Made by a program: the position numbers and the translations under genes
From: Medicago truncatula
Taxonomy: Eukaryota > Streptophyta > Magnoliopsida > Fabales > Fabaceae
Assembly: GCF_003473485.1 (NCBI RefSeq)
Contig: NC_053043.1
Location: forward strand, 15,839,001-15,903,000
Direction of reading: 5' to 3'
Length of the DNA: 64,000 nt
Notes under the pieces: model-generated
Database searches by the model: none
What the model saw: only the letters and a program-made list of their open reading frames with translations
What the model was told of the DNA's origin: nothing
Shown here: in pieces, positions 1 through 10,050 of the stretch
Position numbering within the stretch: the first letter of the stretch is position 1
How the letters are laid out: each line of letters starts with the position of its first letter

Positions 1-143
1 TGCAAGAAAAACATAGGTAAAATTGTGATTGAAAATACTGCGAGGCAGAGACAATTTGAACTGTACAGTTGAAATCTGATAATTGACAAAGTTTGAAATG
101 AAATTGGGCCCAGTATTTTTAGGTCCAAAAACAGGGTATAACA
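1..143 (+). mobile_element. 3' tail of an LTR (same family as the 3.07 kb solo LTR)
   Basis: The last 33 or so bases (about 111-143), ending in ATAACA, match the last bases of the solo LTR that ends at 7561, with one substitution. Farther inward the two sequences are clearly diverged. Position 143 is therefore the 3' edge of an LTR whose body lies outside the window. The next bases, taacg, are also present at the matching point of the second block copy (about 12627), where no LTR is inserted. Whether this is a solo LTR or one end of a full element cannot be seen. Confidence 0.7.
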
Positions 144-452
144 TAACGTAATGACTACTGTCATCAATTTATGTTTAATAAAATTATTGAATTAAAAATA
201 GTTATGAAAATGTATTCTTAATATTAAGTTTCCAAACAAGTTTTTTCATTTTTCATCTTTAAAACAGTTTTTGAAAATATAATTCCCAAATAGATTTTTT
301 TCTTCTTCTTAAAAATAGGTTTTAAAAACAGATTTATGAAACAGTTTCCAAAAACAGAAAAGCAAAACACAACCGAACAACACCTTAGTCTTATGTTTTT
401 TTTTTCTTTTTGGTACAAGAGAGGGCCGAAGCCCACCCTTAGTCTTATGTTT

Positions 453-655
453 TATAGGTAATACTCCTAACCTTTATACAAAAACTGATGATTCAAATTT
501 TAAATTCTCCTAACAACCATAGTGTGAACATAAAAGTCTAACCATTGATCATAAAAGAAAAAACATTATGCAAATTAAATATAATTGATATTAATCTTTA
601 AAATATCTACGAAGTAAATATATAATTTTTTTAGAGTAGGTAAAATATATAATTG
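453..655. repeat. Internal direct repeat, upstream unit (partner about 1351-1545)
   Basis: About 200 bases starting near ctttatacaaaaactgatg recur at about 1351-1545 in the same orientation, with scattered substitutions. Both units are also present in copy B (about 12946-13115 and 13826-14012). The internal duplication therefore predates the block duplication. Confidence 0.75.
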
Positions 656-2475
656 GATATGGATAACGTGTAAAATATATAATTGTTTTTAGAGTGGAAA
701 ATATGATGGTATATGGTATTATGTCTAAACTTTTGGGTCCCAATAATTATTAATTTACCGGTACTTAAAATATGAATTTTTTATTCTACTCGTTTGTACA
801 TATTAAGATATTTATATGTATAGATTTGTGGTAAAAATTTTTTTAGATATATACCATCCATATATAATTTTGGTCCTCCTTAACTATGTGTCTAATCCGG
901 ATAACGTTGAATAAATACACTAGTAGTTATAATTAAAGACTTTTGAAGGTAAAGGCTTCTTATTTATGATAAATCTATACCATTGATTTAAATACGCGAT
1001 TATTAATTTTAAATTGAAAGACTACAACTAGTTTAGTTCTTTTTTTTTTTTTTGTACACGTGTGACTAATTGCAATAAAAGTAGTCTTGTTTTACAATGC
1101 ATGGATCCTGATCACATAAAACTCTTAGTCTATTGTTTTATAGGTAATACTTCTAGCCGAGTTAAGATCATCTCCATTTATTATCCACTTCATTTTTACA
1201 ATTCGGAGAGATAATGACATAATTTTTTTTAAAAAGTAATTAATGATGATGGAACCCACTTAATGGTAGGATCCACTATCTATTTTATATGTTTATCTCT
1301 CTCCAAATTGCATATTCCATTTATTTTGCTAAATCGAGAAGATTCTTACCCCTCCTAGCCTTTATACAAAAACTGATGATTCAAACTTAAATTCTCCTAA
1401 CAACCATAGTGTGAACATAAAAGTCTGTCCATTGATCATAATAGAAAAAACATTATGCAATTTAAATATAATTGAAGTTTTTCTTTAAAATATCGACAAA
1501 GTAAATATATCATTTTTTTTAGAGTGGGTAAAATATATAATTGGATAACGTGTAAAATATAAATCGAAGTTGTCTTTCAAATTATTATTTCTCACATAAA
1601 ATGTAAATTTTTTTAAGTATAACTGAATTGATAGACACGTCACATTAATATGTATGTACTGATTGATATTTAAACCATTAGAGGTGTTTACTTGGACTTG
1701 GCGGTGGTGGTTACAATCTTCGGTGGTCTCGACTCTCAATGAATTTTATGGGTGGAGAGTTTGTTTTTTGAGATCAGGGTGTTGACAAGGGTGTTAGTCA
1801 TAATTAATGCTTGAGGGTGCTGATGAAGGGGAGGCATAACTGTATGTCAATTAGCGGTGTGACTTCTTTTGGAGGTCGCCTCCGTTATTCGGGTTCATAT
1901 CCGTCGTCGCTAGCTCTTGTTTGAGTATTGGATTGTTAAGGTGTTTTGGGTGCCTTGAGCATGCGTGTCCTTCAAACTAAGCCTTTTCCTTTTTGATTTG
2001 ATTGATGTTTGTACCATTGAAAATCATGTCTATTGTCTTACAAATTGTCTGCTAGATTCTGGTGGGCCAATTACTTTTGCTTTGAGATCGGGAGTTGGTG
2101 TTTAGTTGCAATCTTGTTTGGCTGACTATAGTGTTTCTCTGGTGAACCGGAGGTGAGGGGTGCCCTTCTGATTAGACCCAGATGTCTGGTGAACCAATCA
2201 CTTTTGATTCGAGATCGTCAATCAGTTCTTTAGTTCAAGTTCGTGCCTCTCTTTCCTTATTTTTATTTTATGAATCCGTAACAACCAAAGTATGAACACA
2301 TATAAGGGGATGATGGTATATACTATTATGTCAAACAAAAACGTATATACTATATACTTAATTAGAAGAATTTTGTCAAATAAAAATGTTAATTGGAAGA
2401 ATAGACATAAAAAATAAAAAAGTCTACTAGACTAATGTAAGGAATTACCCCATTAATTAGTTGGATCCGTTGGCT

Positions 2476-2483
2476 TATAAAAG
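2476..2483 (+). promoter_or_regulatory. TATA box of narbonin-like gene, copy A
   Basis: TATAAAAG lies about 93 bases before the ATG, within a segment identical in copy B (14954-14961). Its position and sequence fit a plant core promoter. The transcription start is inferred to lie in the 2488-2522 block. Confidence 0.65.
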
Positions 2484-2487
2484 GGCA

Positions 2488-2522
2488 TAAGAGTTGGTCA
2501 TTCCAACCACAACCAATCAAAC
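2488..2522 (+). promoter_or_regulatory. 35 bp leader block shared with the double-MIT gene
   Basis: This 35-base stretch just upstream of the narbonin-like start is identical, base for base, to the reverse complement of 35420-35454, just upstream of the unrelated double-MIT gene. It is also present in copy B (about 14966-15000). Shorter collinear matches lie farther upstream: atatactattatg at 2318-2330 and cttaattagaaga at 2357-2369, paired with 35605-35617 and 35588-35600. Confidence 0.85.
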
Positions 2523-2535
2523 ACACAAAAAGCAC

Positions 2536-2536
<1 letters not shown>

Positions 2537-2572
<36 letters not shown>
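2537..2572 (+). repeat. (TATC)9 microsatellite in the 5' leader
   Basis: Nine tandem TATC units end four bases before the narbonin-like ATG. Copy B has eight units (15015-15046). This is one of the very few differences between the copies near the gene. In copy B the change opens a longer reading frame through the leader, but that frame has no upstream ATG. Confidence 0.95.
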
Positions 2573-2575
2573 ATA

Positions 2576-3505
2576 ATGTCCCATACTCATCAGATCAATG
2601 CTGTTGTGAAGCCAATCATTTTTCGCGAATACATTGGTGTGAAAGATATCCCAAAAAATTTAAAGGATTTTCCAGCTGAGATGATCAACGACGACATCGA
2701 AGAATTCCATTTTATTTTGGGCACTCTGAGGGAGGTGTATAGTGGAGATGGAAAAGGCAAGGGAGAATTCTATCGGACTTGGAATTTTAATAATTTCAGT
2801 CCAGCAAAAGTGGCGAAGCTGAAGAAAGATCATAAGAATGTTAAGGTGATAATAAGCATTGGAGGGTTTGGCGCTGAAAATCCATTCAATCCCAAAGAGA
2901 TTGAATCATGGAGTACCAAGGCGAAACAATCGATCAAAAAGCTCATCAATGAATACCAAGAGTACTCAAAGGATAGCAGCAGCACCGACGAGTGCCATTG
3001 CGATGACATAATTGATGGTATTGATATTAACTATGAGTACAGCAATTGCAATCCGGATGAGTTTTCTTCCTGCATAGGAGAACTCATAAGAAAACTCAAG
3101 AAGAGTTCCAAATCCATAAAACTGGTGTCCATTGCTCCAACAGAGCTTCTCAAACCCCACTACCATAAATTGTATTGGGCCAACAAAGACATAATTAACT
3201 GGGTTGACTACAAGTTCTACAATCAGACTGTGTCCAGCGCGGATGAATTGGTAAATCTCTATAATAAGTTGCTTAATGAATACGGTACTGATGTTAAACT
3301 CTTGCCAGGAGTCAGCACTGATCCAGATAGTAACACTAACATGACACGAGATGTCTTCATTAAGGGTTGCAAATCCCTCCTCGAAAGCGAATCACTCCCT
3401 GGTATTTTTGTTTGGAACGCTAATGATTCTGCCATGCCCTCCAACGAAGACAATACTCCTTACTTCCTAGAGGAAGTCCTACAAGACCTCCTTACTGATA
3501 ATTGA
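2576..3505 (+). CDS. Narbonin-like GH18-fold protein, copy A
   Basis: Intact 309-residue single-exon gene of the plant narbonin/RuBisCO-associated branch of glycoside hydrolase family 18. Seen: a SIGG segment at residues 93-96 on the third strand of the expected TIM barrel, the family active-site motif at 146-153 read as D-G-I-D-I-N-Y-E, and a late WNAND motif near 280-284. In active GH18 enzymes the last Asp before the Glu is normally present; here it is Asn151 while Glu153 is kept. Narbonins have a GH18 fold without chitinase activity, so a non-catalytic storage or binding role is the likelier inference. No signal peptide or membrane segment is visible, so the protein is probably cytosolic. 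The ATG at 2576 is the first in frame; the open frame above it begins only at a TTG. The protein is identical to copy B. Confidence 0.9.
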   Translation: MSHTHQINAVVKPIIFREYIGVKDIPKNLKDFPAEMINDDIEEFHFILGTLREVYSGDGKGKGEFYRTWNFNNFSPAKVAKLKKDHKNVKVIISIGGFGAENPFNPKEIESWSTKAKQSIKKLINEYQEYSKDSSSTDECHCDDIIDGIDINYEYSNCNPDEFSSCIGELIRKLKKSSKSIKLVSIAPTELLKPHYHKLYWANKDIINWVDYKFYNQTVSSADELVNLYNKLLNEYGTDVKLLPGVSTDPDSNTNMTRDVFIKGCKSLLESESLPGIFVWNANDSAMPSNEDNTPYFLEEVLQDLLTDN

Positions 3506-3816
3506 ATGAATCACATTACAACAAACTACACTACGTTGGTACCTCCTCAAAATATATAAGACCTATTATTCCTATTGTCGTGTGCTCTATTATTATGCTA
3601 TGTTGTGTGTGGATATTTAATAGCTTCTCTTGTATTGTATTAAATAATAAGAAGCAATTATATCCTTTTCCTATCTTAAAAGACTTTAATTTGTCTCATC
3701 TCATGTGTACAACTTAAATAGTCTTTCACCATGTACAAGTGTGTTTTTTCCCATTCTATTAATAAATACCATCATATTTCCTTTAATTACTATGCTGTTT
3801 ATTTTCTTACTTTGCT

Positions 3817-4492
3817 TCACATATATTTCACAATTTTAAGTTTCAAGATTTGAGAATGTTTAGAGCTAGAATTTTTGAAAATAATTAGAAAAGATTTGTA
3901 AATGTTCACTACTAGAGAAATTCTTTTCAAATTCAATTTTATCACAATTAAACTTCAATTAAATTTCAAATCATTTATTCATATACTTTGTGTTTCGTAG
4001 TGTTAGTTTGGTTTACTGCATTTAGGTTTGGTTCAAGCTTGTCTAGTTATGTAAATTGTATTGTTGATTATTGATATTTAATGTACTTATTAAGATTCAA
4101 CATTTGAACCTCTCAATTCAATATTGAATCTCGAGTGTTTTAATCATTGTCTTAATTTTTGTTATTGTTATCTTGCACTAATTCGAAAAGTCATACGTTT
4201 TCTAATCACGCTTTCACTAAACTCTTTTGAAAAATACTAATCACCCCCCCCCCCCCCCCCCCCTCTAACGCACCTTTTTGTTCGCCATATAGACCAACCA
4301 TAAAGCCCTTAAAGTTTTGATGATAACAAGACAATATACGGAGCATATTTGAGAAAAATTAGGATAAACTAATATGTGTCTAAGTGTGCGAGAAATTCTA
4401 AGTACAAAAGTAATATATTGCTTCTGGACAAGAAGTCAAAGCACTAGACAGAAATCCAAATATCTGGACCAAGTCAGAGCTCTGATTATGAT
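3817..4492. repeat. Retroelement-like filler with poly(C) tract
   Basis: No gene seen. The stretch carries a run of 20 C (4244-4263) just after a ctcttttgaaaaatac-type sequence, a pattern common in degraded plant retrotransposon DNA. The sequence from about 4290 to 4492 is the left flank of the solo LTR and continues at 7567. Confidence 0.4.
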
Positions 4493-7400
4493 TGTTATCG
4501 CGATTTCGGGTGTCAAGTCATTAATTTGGCTTGAACCTTTCAATCTTTGATATTCTCTATTTTTCTTGGGAAGGGCAAAATTGAGAAAAAACCCTTAGAT
4601 TCTAAGTTCGGGGGTCGTTTTCGCTACGGGAAGGTGTTAGGCACCCGGAGCGATTATGGTACTCCATAAGAACCGTTCTCCTAAGCTTATTTCTACGCTT
4701 TATTTTTTATTGCCTACTTATTGAAAAGAAGAGATTTTATTTGAGTGAAGAATGGGGGAGAGAAGATGATTGAGGTTTTTTATTTTACTTGGAAAATGAT
4801 TTTTGAAAAGGAGGAGAGAAGCCGTAAGGCATAGAAGAAAAATGTCGAATTTGATCTTTATTTTTATTTCACAAAAAGGCATTGGAGTTTTGACTCCAAA
4901 GTTTGTTTGAAAAAATTTAGCCTATTTCGAAGGAGAAATTTCACTAGGCGTCGGATTCCTAAACATACACCTAAATCGATAATCATGCAACGTGTGTGCG
5001 AGTGTCGGTGCTTGTGTCGGTGTACATTATTAGAGAGTCCATAGTCCTTTACATTGTCCTAGATACATTCTATGGTCTTGCAAAAATCTTAAAAGAAATT
5101 AAAACTATCTAAAATATTACATGCCAAAGTAACATTGAAATAAAAGAGATAAACCCTAAACTATGAGGAATAGGAATCGAATTGTGAAATGCTTATGAAA
5201 TGTATGGCACATGAAATGAAATGGTTAGTAATCATAAAGCACAAAATAGTAGGAAATAAACAAAAAGAAATTGCATAAGAATGGCAAAAAGAAAGTAATA
5301 AAGTGGTAAAAACCTAAAAAATTTGATATGATACCTAAATGTGCTTGTGACCCATAATTCTCACATCATGGCAATTTTGAAAGAGATTTTGTTTCAAGCC
5401 ATGACATGAAATTAATAGAGACACATGCAAGCAAAGTATCACACCAAATTCATAGAGAAATTTGACACTTTATTCCTTAAGACAAACACTTATTGTTTGC
5501 AAAACAAGAAATTTACAAAATCATATCCAAAAACAGCAAAAAGGACACATGATCAGAGGCATATTCATCACAATATTGTATATCAATCATCCATGTCACA
5601 TATCAAAGTGTCAAGAACAAAAAAACATAACCAAAAGAATACCAAAAATGTAAAAACACATGGGAATTAATTCATGCCATTTTACCATTTTTTTTACATG
5701 CAAAACACCATAAAAATACCAAAAATGTATCAAGAAACACCTAGGATTTTTAGGAATTTTTTGTAAAAATATGTGAGCGAGAAACAGGTTCAGATAGCAA
5801 AAATAGGGGTGCAGACAGCAAGAAAAAACAAGAAATTCTCAGAAAACTAAGCCCAAACCTAAAGCCCAACACACAAAACTCAGATTGCACAGGAGACGTT
5901 GGATTGATCCAGGGTAGGAAACCCTAGATCCAACGGCCAGGAATGAAGGAGGTTGGACCGGTCCTGAACCGGTCCGGTTCACTGGCTTTAAAAAGGGGGA
6001 ATCCGGTTTTTTCTCATTTCTCTTCCTCTCCTTCTCTCTCTTCTCTCATTCTAGTGAGAGAAGCTCCCACTTCTCTCTTCCCTCTCTCTCGCCGGAACTT
6101 CATGAGGAAGATGAATCTTCATCTTCTCCGGTGAAGCTTGCTCTTCCGGCGCGGTGGCCGGCCACCCAAGGGTGGCGGCGCCGCCGCCGGAGTTGAACAA
6201 ACTTCTTCGTTTTCGAAATTTTTTTACATTTTTAAATATCCCTTTTCATCCTAAACACGAATATGGCACTGGATTTCTCATGCAAAGCGTGAATCAACGT
6301 AGATCTTAGGATCTTTTTTGCGGTTTTGAAAGAAATTTTTTTTTAAGTTTTTTTTTGCTTTTTCGGTTGGAAACTTTTGAAACTCTACAGATCTACACTT
6401 GATTCGCCTTTGTTGATGTTCTTGAAAAAAAAAAGATGAAGTTTGAGTTTTACCTGTGATTTTGGTTGGAGATTTCAAACGAGATCTTCGGAAAACTTGA
6501 ATATTGGTGCGGTTTTGATTTTCTGGCTTGGATCCGAAAATAAATCGGTTCTTCTCTCCTTCTTCTTTGCTGGTCCGAACCAGTTCTTTCCCTCTTCTTC
6601 TCAAACTTTCGGATCCTTCGTGATCGTGCTTGGATTCGTTGCTAATGGCGACGGATCCGCACTGGAATTGTGAAGGATTCGGTTCAATGATGATGATTCT
6701 TTGATGAATCACTGAGAACTGTGATGAATTCGAGTTCTGGAAAATTTTCTAGGGTTTTTGTTCTTGGTGATTTTCTATGATTTTTCTGTTTTGATTTGTA
6801 ACTGAATGGAGAGAGAAGAAAAAAATCTGTTTGTGATGTGTCACTGACCTTTTTTTTTTTACTGTGCATTGAATGCGCCTTTTATAGGCTGCCACTTGTA
6901 TTTGAGACCCAATGGGACACTGCCACCTGGAATTGGACCTTGCTGCAAAAAGAAAAAATAAAAGGACTAAACTGCAATTAACAAAAAGGACTTAAAAATG
7001 CAATTTTTAAAAAGTATTGGACTAAAACGTAATAAAAAAATAAAATTGGACTAAAACTGGTAATTTGGACAAAACGTAAAGTGAAACCTAAAATAAAATC
7101 AACAAAAGGACTAAAACGAACCAAAAATTGACATGAGGTATTTCAAAATACCTCCCTGTCAAAATTTTGACAGGAAAAGACCAAAATGCCCCTAGGGACT
7201 AAACTGACCCAAATTGACTCAGATGCAATTTTGAAATGATTTTTTAAACAAAGACTCAACAATAATTCGTACAGACAAGTTGAAAAGACTCAGAGGCAAA
7301 CACAGGGACTAAAATGGGTTCCACTGCAGGAAATGACCAAAATACCCTTTTTGTATGATTTTTGAAATAAAATGCAAGAAAAAGTAACGCGACGTTTCAG

Positions 7401-7561
7401 AGAGTTCTTAAATGACTTGGAATGTCAGAAAAGACAGAGGCAGTAAAATTCGTTTAAAAAGAGAGTAAAGATTCAGAGAAAAAACAACAGCGAATTGACA
7501 AATATCAGTGTTAAAAAGAAGTTTGAACGAGTATTTTTAGGTCCAAAATCAGGGTATAACA
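4493..7561 (+). mobile_element. 3.07 kb solo LTR with 5 bp target duplication
   Basis: The element begins TGTTAT and ends ATAACA, a perfect 6 bp terminal inverted repeat of LTR type. It is flanked by the 5 bp duplication ATGAT (4488-4492 and 7562-7566). I saw no primer-binding site, internal coding region or second LTR inside, so it is best read as a solo LTR left by recombination. The length and the 'ggtgttaggcacccggag' text suit a large Ty3/gypsy element such as Ogre (family assignment is inference). Short open frames inside (5425-5670, 6278-6712 and others) look non-coding. The C+T-rich stretch at 6005-6090 may be the transcribed leader. Confidence 0.8.
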
Positions 7562-7566
7562 ATGAT

Positions 7567-8443
7567 TAGTCAAAGCCCTGCACTAGCGGTCAAAGCTCTG
7601 GACCTTGATGAGCTTTGTGTCATAGATAAAGCAAGACTTTGCATCAAAATTAAGATCAACTTTGTGGAAGTCAATGCTAGTGTGCAAACCACTACGGTGA
7701 GATGCATGGATCATGATCACATAAAACTCTTAGAGCCTGTTTGATTCACTTCTCAAAATCTGTTTTTTAGTTTTTAAAAATTAAAAACTACAAATTTTTT
7801 TTGCAAACTATTTTATAATTATAACATGTAATTTTTAAAACTAATTTCAGTTTTTTTGTTTTAATTTTAGAGTTTTTGAAAAGTTTAAAAAGGCGGACTA
7901 GTGTTAAGTTTTCATTAATGGCACCTTTGGTAATTATAACAACATTTTTTCGTTGCCAGCATTTTTTTTAAACAAGAATGTAAATCATACATACTTTAGA
8001 AAAAAATAGTCTCTAGCCATACATTTTTCTTGAATAAACAAGGCATAAACTTCATTTTACACCGTAGAAAAATATTTGGGACCAACATTTTTCAAAATTG
8101 TTTGTTTAATGATTTCCAACTTTCTCTAATTCATCTTACACTAAATTGTTTTACCATTTTGAAATAATTCAGATAATAAAATTTTATTCCAATAATTTTA
8201 TTTATTTATCTGCTACTATTTGAATTATCACATAGTGTTTGGATTCTTTTCACGTATTGCTAAACATTGGTTTTTGTTCAATTCCAGTTCCAATTCAAGC
8301 ATCAAGTAACAATTTTGTGGGTTCTCCAATCACGTAAGCTTTCCCTCAATTTATTAATTTGTGTGCTGATTGCACTTGGAATCGTGTTATTGGAAATTCA
8401 CCAATTCACGTTCTTCAAGACTTAATTGGTGTCAAGCTTAGGC
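7567..8443. other. Right flank of solo LTR; no gene seen
   Basis: Resumes the sequence interrupted by the LTR. A short stretch near 7703-7735 resembles about 1097-1130 of the duplicated block (gcatggatc...tgatcac...). From 7736 the DNA is AT-rich with no credible open frame. Confidence 0.4.
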
Positions 8444-10050
8444 ATGGCATACATGTGTTTTGCAGCTGTTTTGGGAGGCAAAAATTCTACTACTAATACT
8501 GAAACTGATCCGTTACCGACTCCTTGCAGCAAAGGAGATGCGCTGAGTATTCGAATTGGCCAGGATGAATATCAGCATGGTTTGGCTGATTGCTAGAATG
8601 CATTGAGAGCTAGATTGACCTTGCGCAAAGGGGACAAACCATATACAGCAAGGGACTTGAGCACAAAATTAGGCACGTTTTGGGAAACTACTGCTTAGTG
8701 GAAGATGGTACCGCGTGGCAAGGGCTACTATGATTTCCACTTTGAGTTGGCGGATGATTTACGTAAAATTTGGGCAGCAGGCACCATAAACCTTAAACTA
8801 GGTTTGCTTCGTTTCTCTAAGTGGACCAAGGACTTCAATTATAACTCTCAAAAGCAGACGGACGCATTGCTTTGGATACGTTTGGTTGAGTTACCGCATG
8901 AGTATTGACGGGAAAGAACTTTGAAAGAAATTGAAAGTGCGGTTGGCAATCCTATTGATTTAGATGGTCCGACACGCAACCGCTCTTTTGGCCATTACGC
9001 AAGAATATTGGTGGATTTTGACTTATCAAAGAGGGCATATGACGAAATTCTTGTGGAAAGGGAAGGATTTGCCTTCAAGGTTGAAGTCCAGTATGAACGA
9101 CGACCTCTTTTCTACCATCATTGTTACTATATTGGACATAATGTTACTACATGTCGATGGTTGCACCCGCATGAAGCAAAGGAGAAGCAAGATCTTGGGA
9201 AACAACCAGTGGTTGCCGAAGCTGATCACCCTAGACATGCACAGGTGCGCCACGGTGATGTTGGTTCCTCCTCTTCGACCAAGGGTGGTACTTTGACTTG
9301 GGTTCCAGTTGTTGTTGCCTTTACAACAATGGTTGCTCCTACATAGATGGTTGTTATCGAGCTCATTCAGACTTTGTCATACAACTCTTTCAGTTTTGCT
9401 CTTTATAATGTTATTGATCATATTCCTCAAGGAGAGTTGCCTCGTCCGGGTAGCCCGGTGTTGGGTGTTGTTTCATCATTAGCGCACGATGACATGCATT
9501 CCGATGAAGTGGAGCAATTGCATCTGATTCCGAGAGAGGTGATAGAGAACACCAAGGTTTCTTATGCTACTGTTGCACTTTCTGATGTTGTGGAGCAGGA
9601 ACATTCGCAACCACGGGGCTGGTAGAGAGTCCCAAGGTTTTGGATGCGACTGCAACACATTTATCCCCTTTAGCACACAATGACGTTCTAGAGAGCTATT
9701 TTGAATTGGTTTCTTCCGCAGGTATGGAGTTGGCACCGGTTCATACGGATCATCATGTTGTAGAGCATGATGACGTGCATTCTAGTTCCCCAACTGGCCC
9801 TTTCAGAACTTCGTTTTTGGAAACAGTAATTGAGGAGAGGTCTTAGATTGAGTCTTTTGTGCAAGATGCAGCCCCTGATAGTTTGGCGCAAACAACACAT
9901 GAAGTCGTTCACAGTAATTCGAGAATTCAGCACGACATGGAATTATGGCGCCATATTCGTGAATATGATCAAAAGTCAGCTGAAGAAAATTATTGTTGGT
10001 AAGCCATACAAAACTCGCTCTAGAGGTGATGCTTCTCCAACTGATCATTG
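8444..10050 (+). pseudogene. DUF4283/zinc-knuckle retroelement gag-like pseudogene
   Basis: One frame from the ATG at 8444 reads through as a DUF4283-type protein found in LINE-like retroelements and their host-captured relatives. It is broken by in-frame stops at 8594, 8696, 8906, 9344 and 9623; the first three stand where Trp or Gln codons would fit. The conserved run DALLWIRLVELPHEY and a terminal zinc-knuckle region (YHHCYYIGHNVTTC, about 9113-9154) are legible, but the first Cys of the knuckle is Tyr. After 9625 a frameshift moves the frame, which seems to finish near 10048. A poly(A)-like run and a retroelement-style 3' region follow. It is non-functional. Confidence 0.8.

Larger units (their letters stand above)
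144..3816 (+). repeat. Segmental duplication copy A (narbonin-like gene and promoter)
   Basis: This block is repeated in direct orientation at about 12627-16290. The far upstream part (about 144-2280) has many substitutions and small indels relative to copy B. From about 2340 through the coding region into the 3' flank (about 3730) I saw almost no differences apart from one repeat-unit change in the leader. Homology stops near 3816, where copy B continues into unrelated sequence. The stretch 144-2460 has no credible gene; it is AT-rich DNA with an internal direct repeat (see 453-655). Confidence 0.9.

Noticed and set aside
1485-1739. 84-residue minus-strand frame conserved in both duplicated blocks (also 13952-14206)
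   Set aside because: Conservation is explained by the segmental duplication; the sequence is low-complexity and there is no motif.
5425-6869. Several open frames of 60-144 codons
   Set aside because: They lie inside the solo LTR, are low in complexity and show no protein motif.
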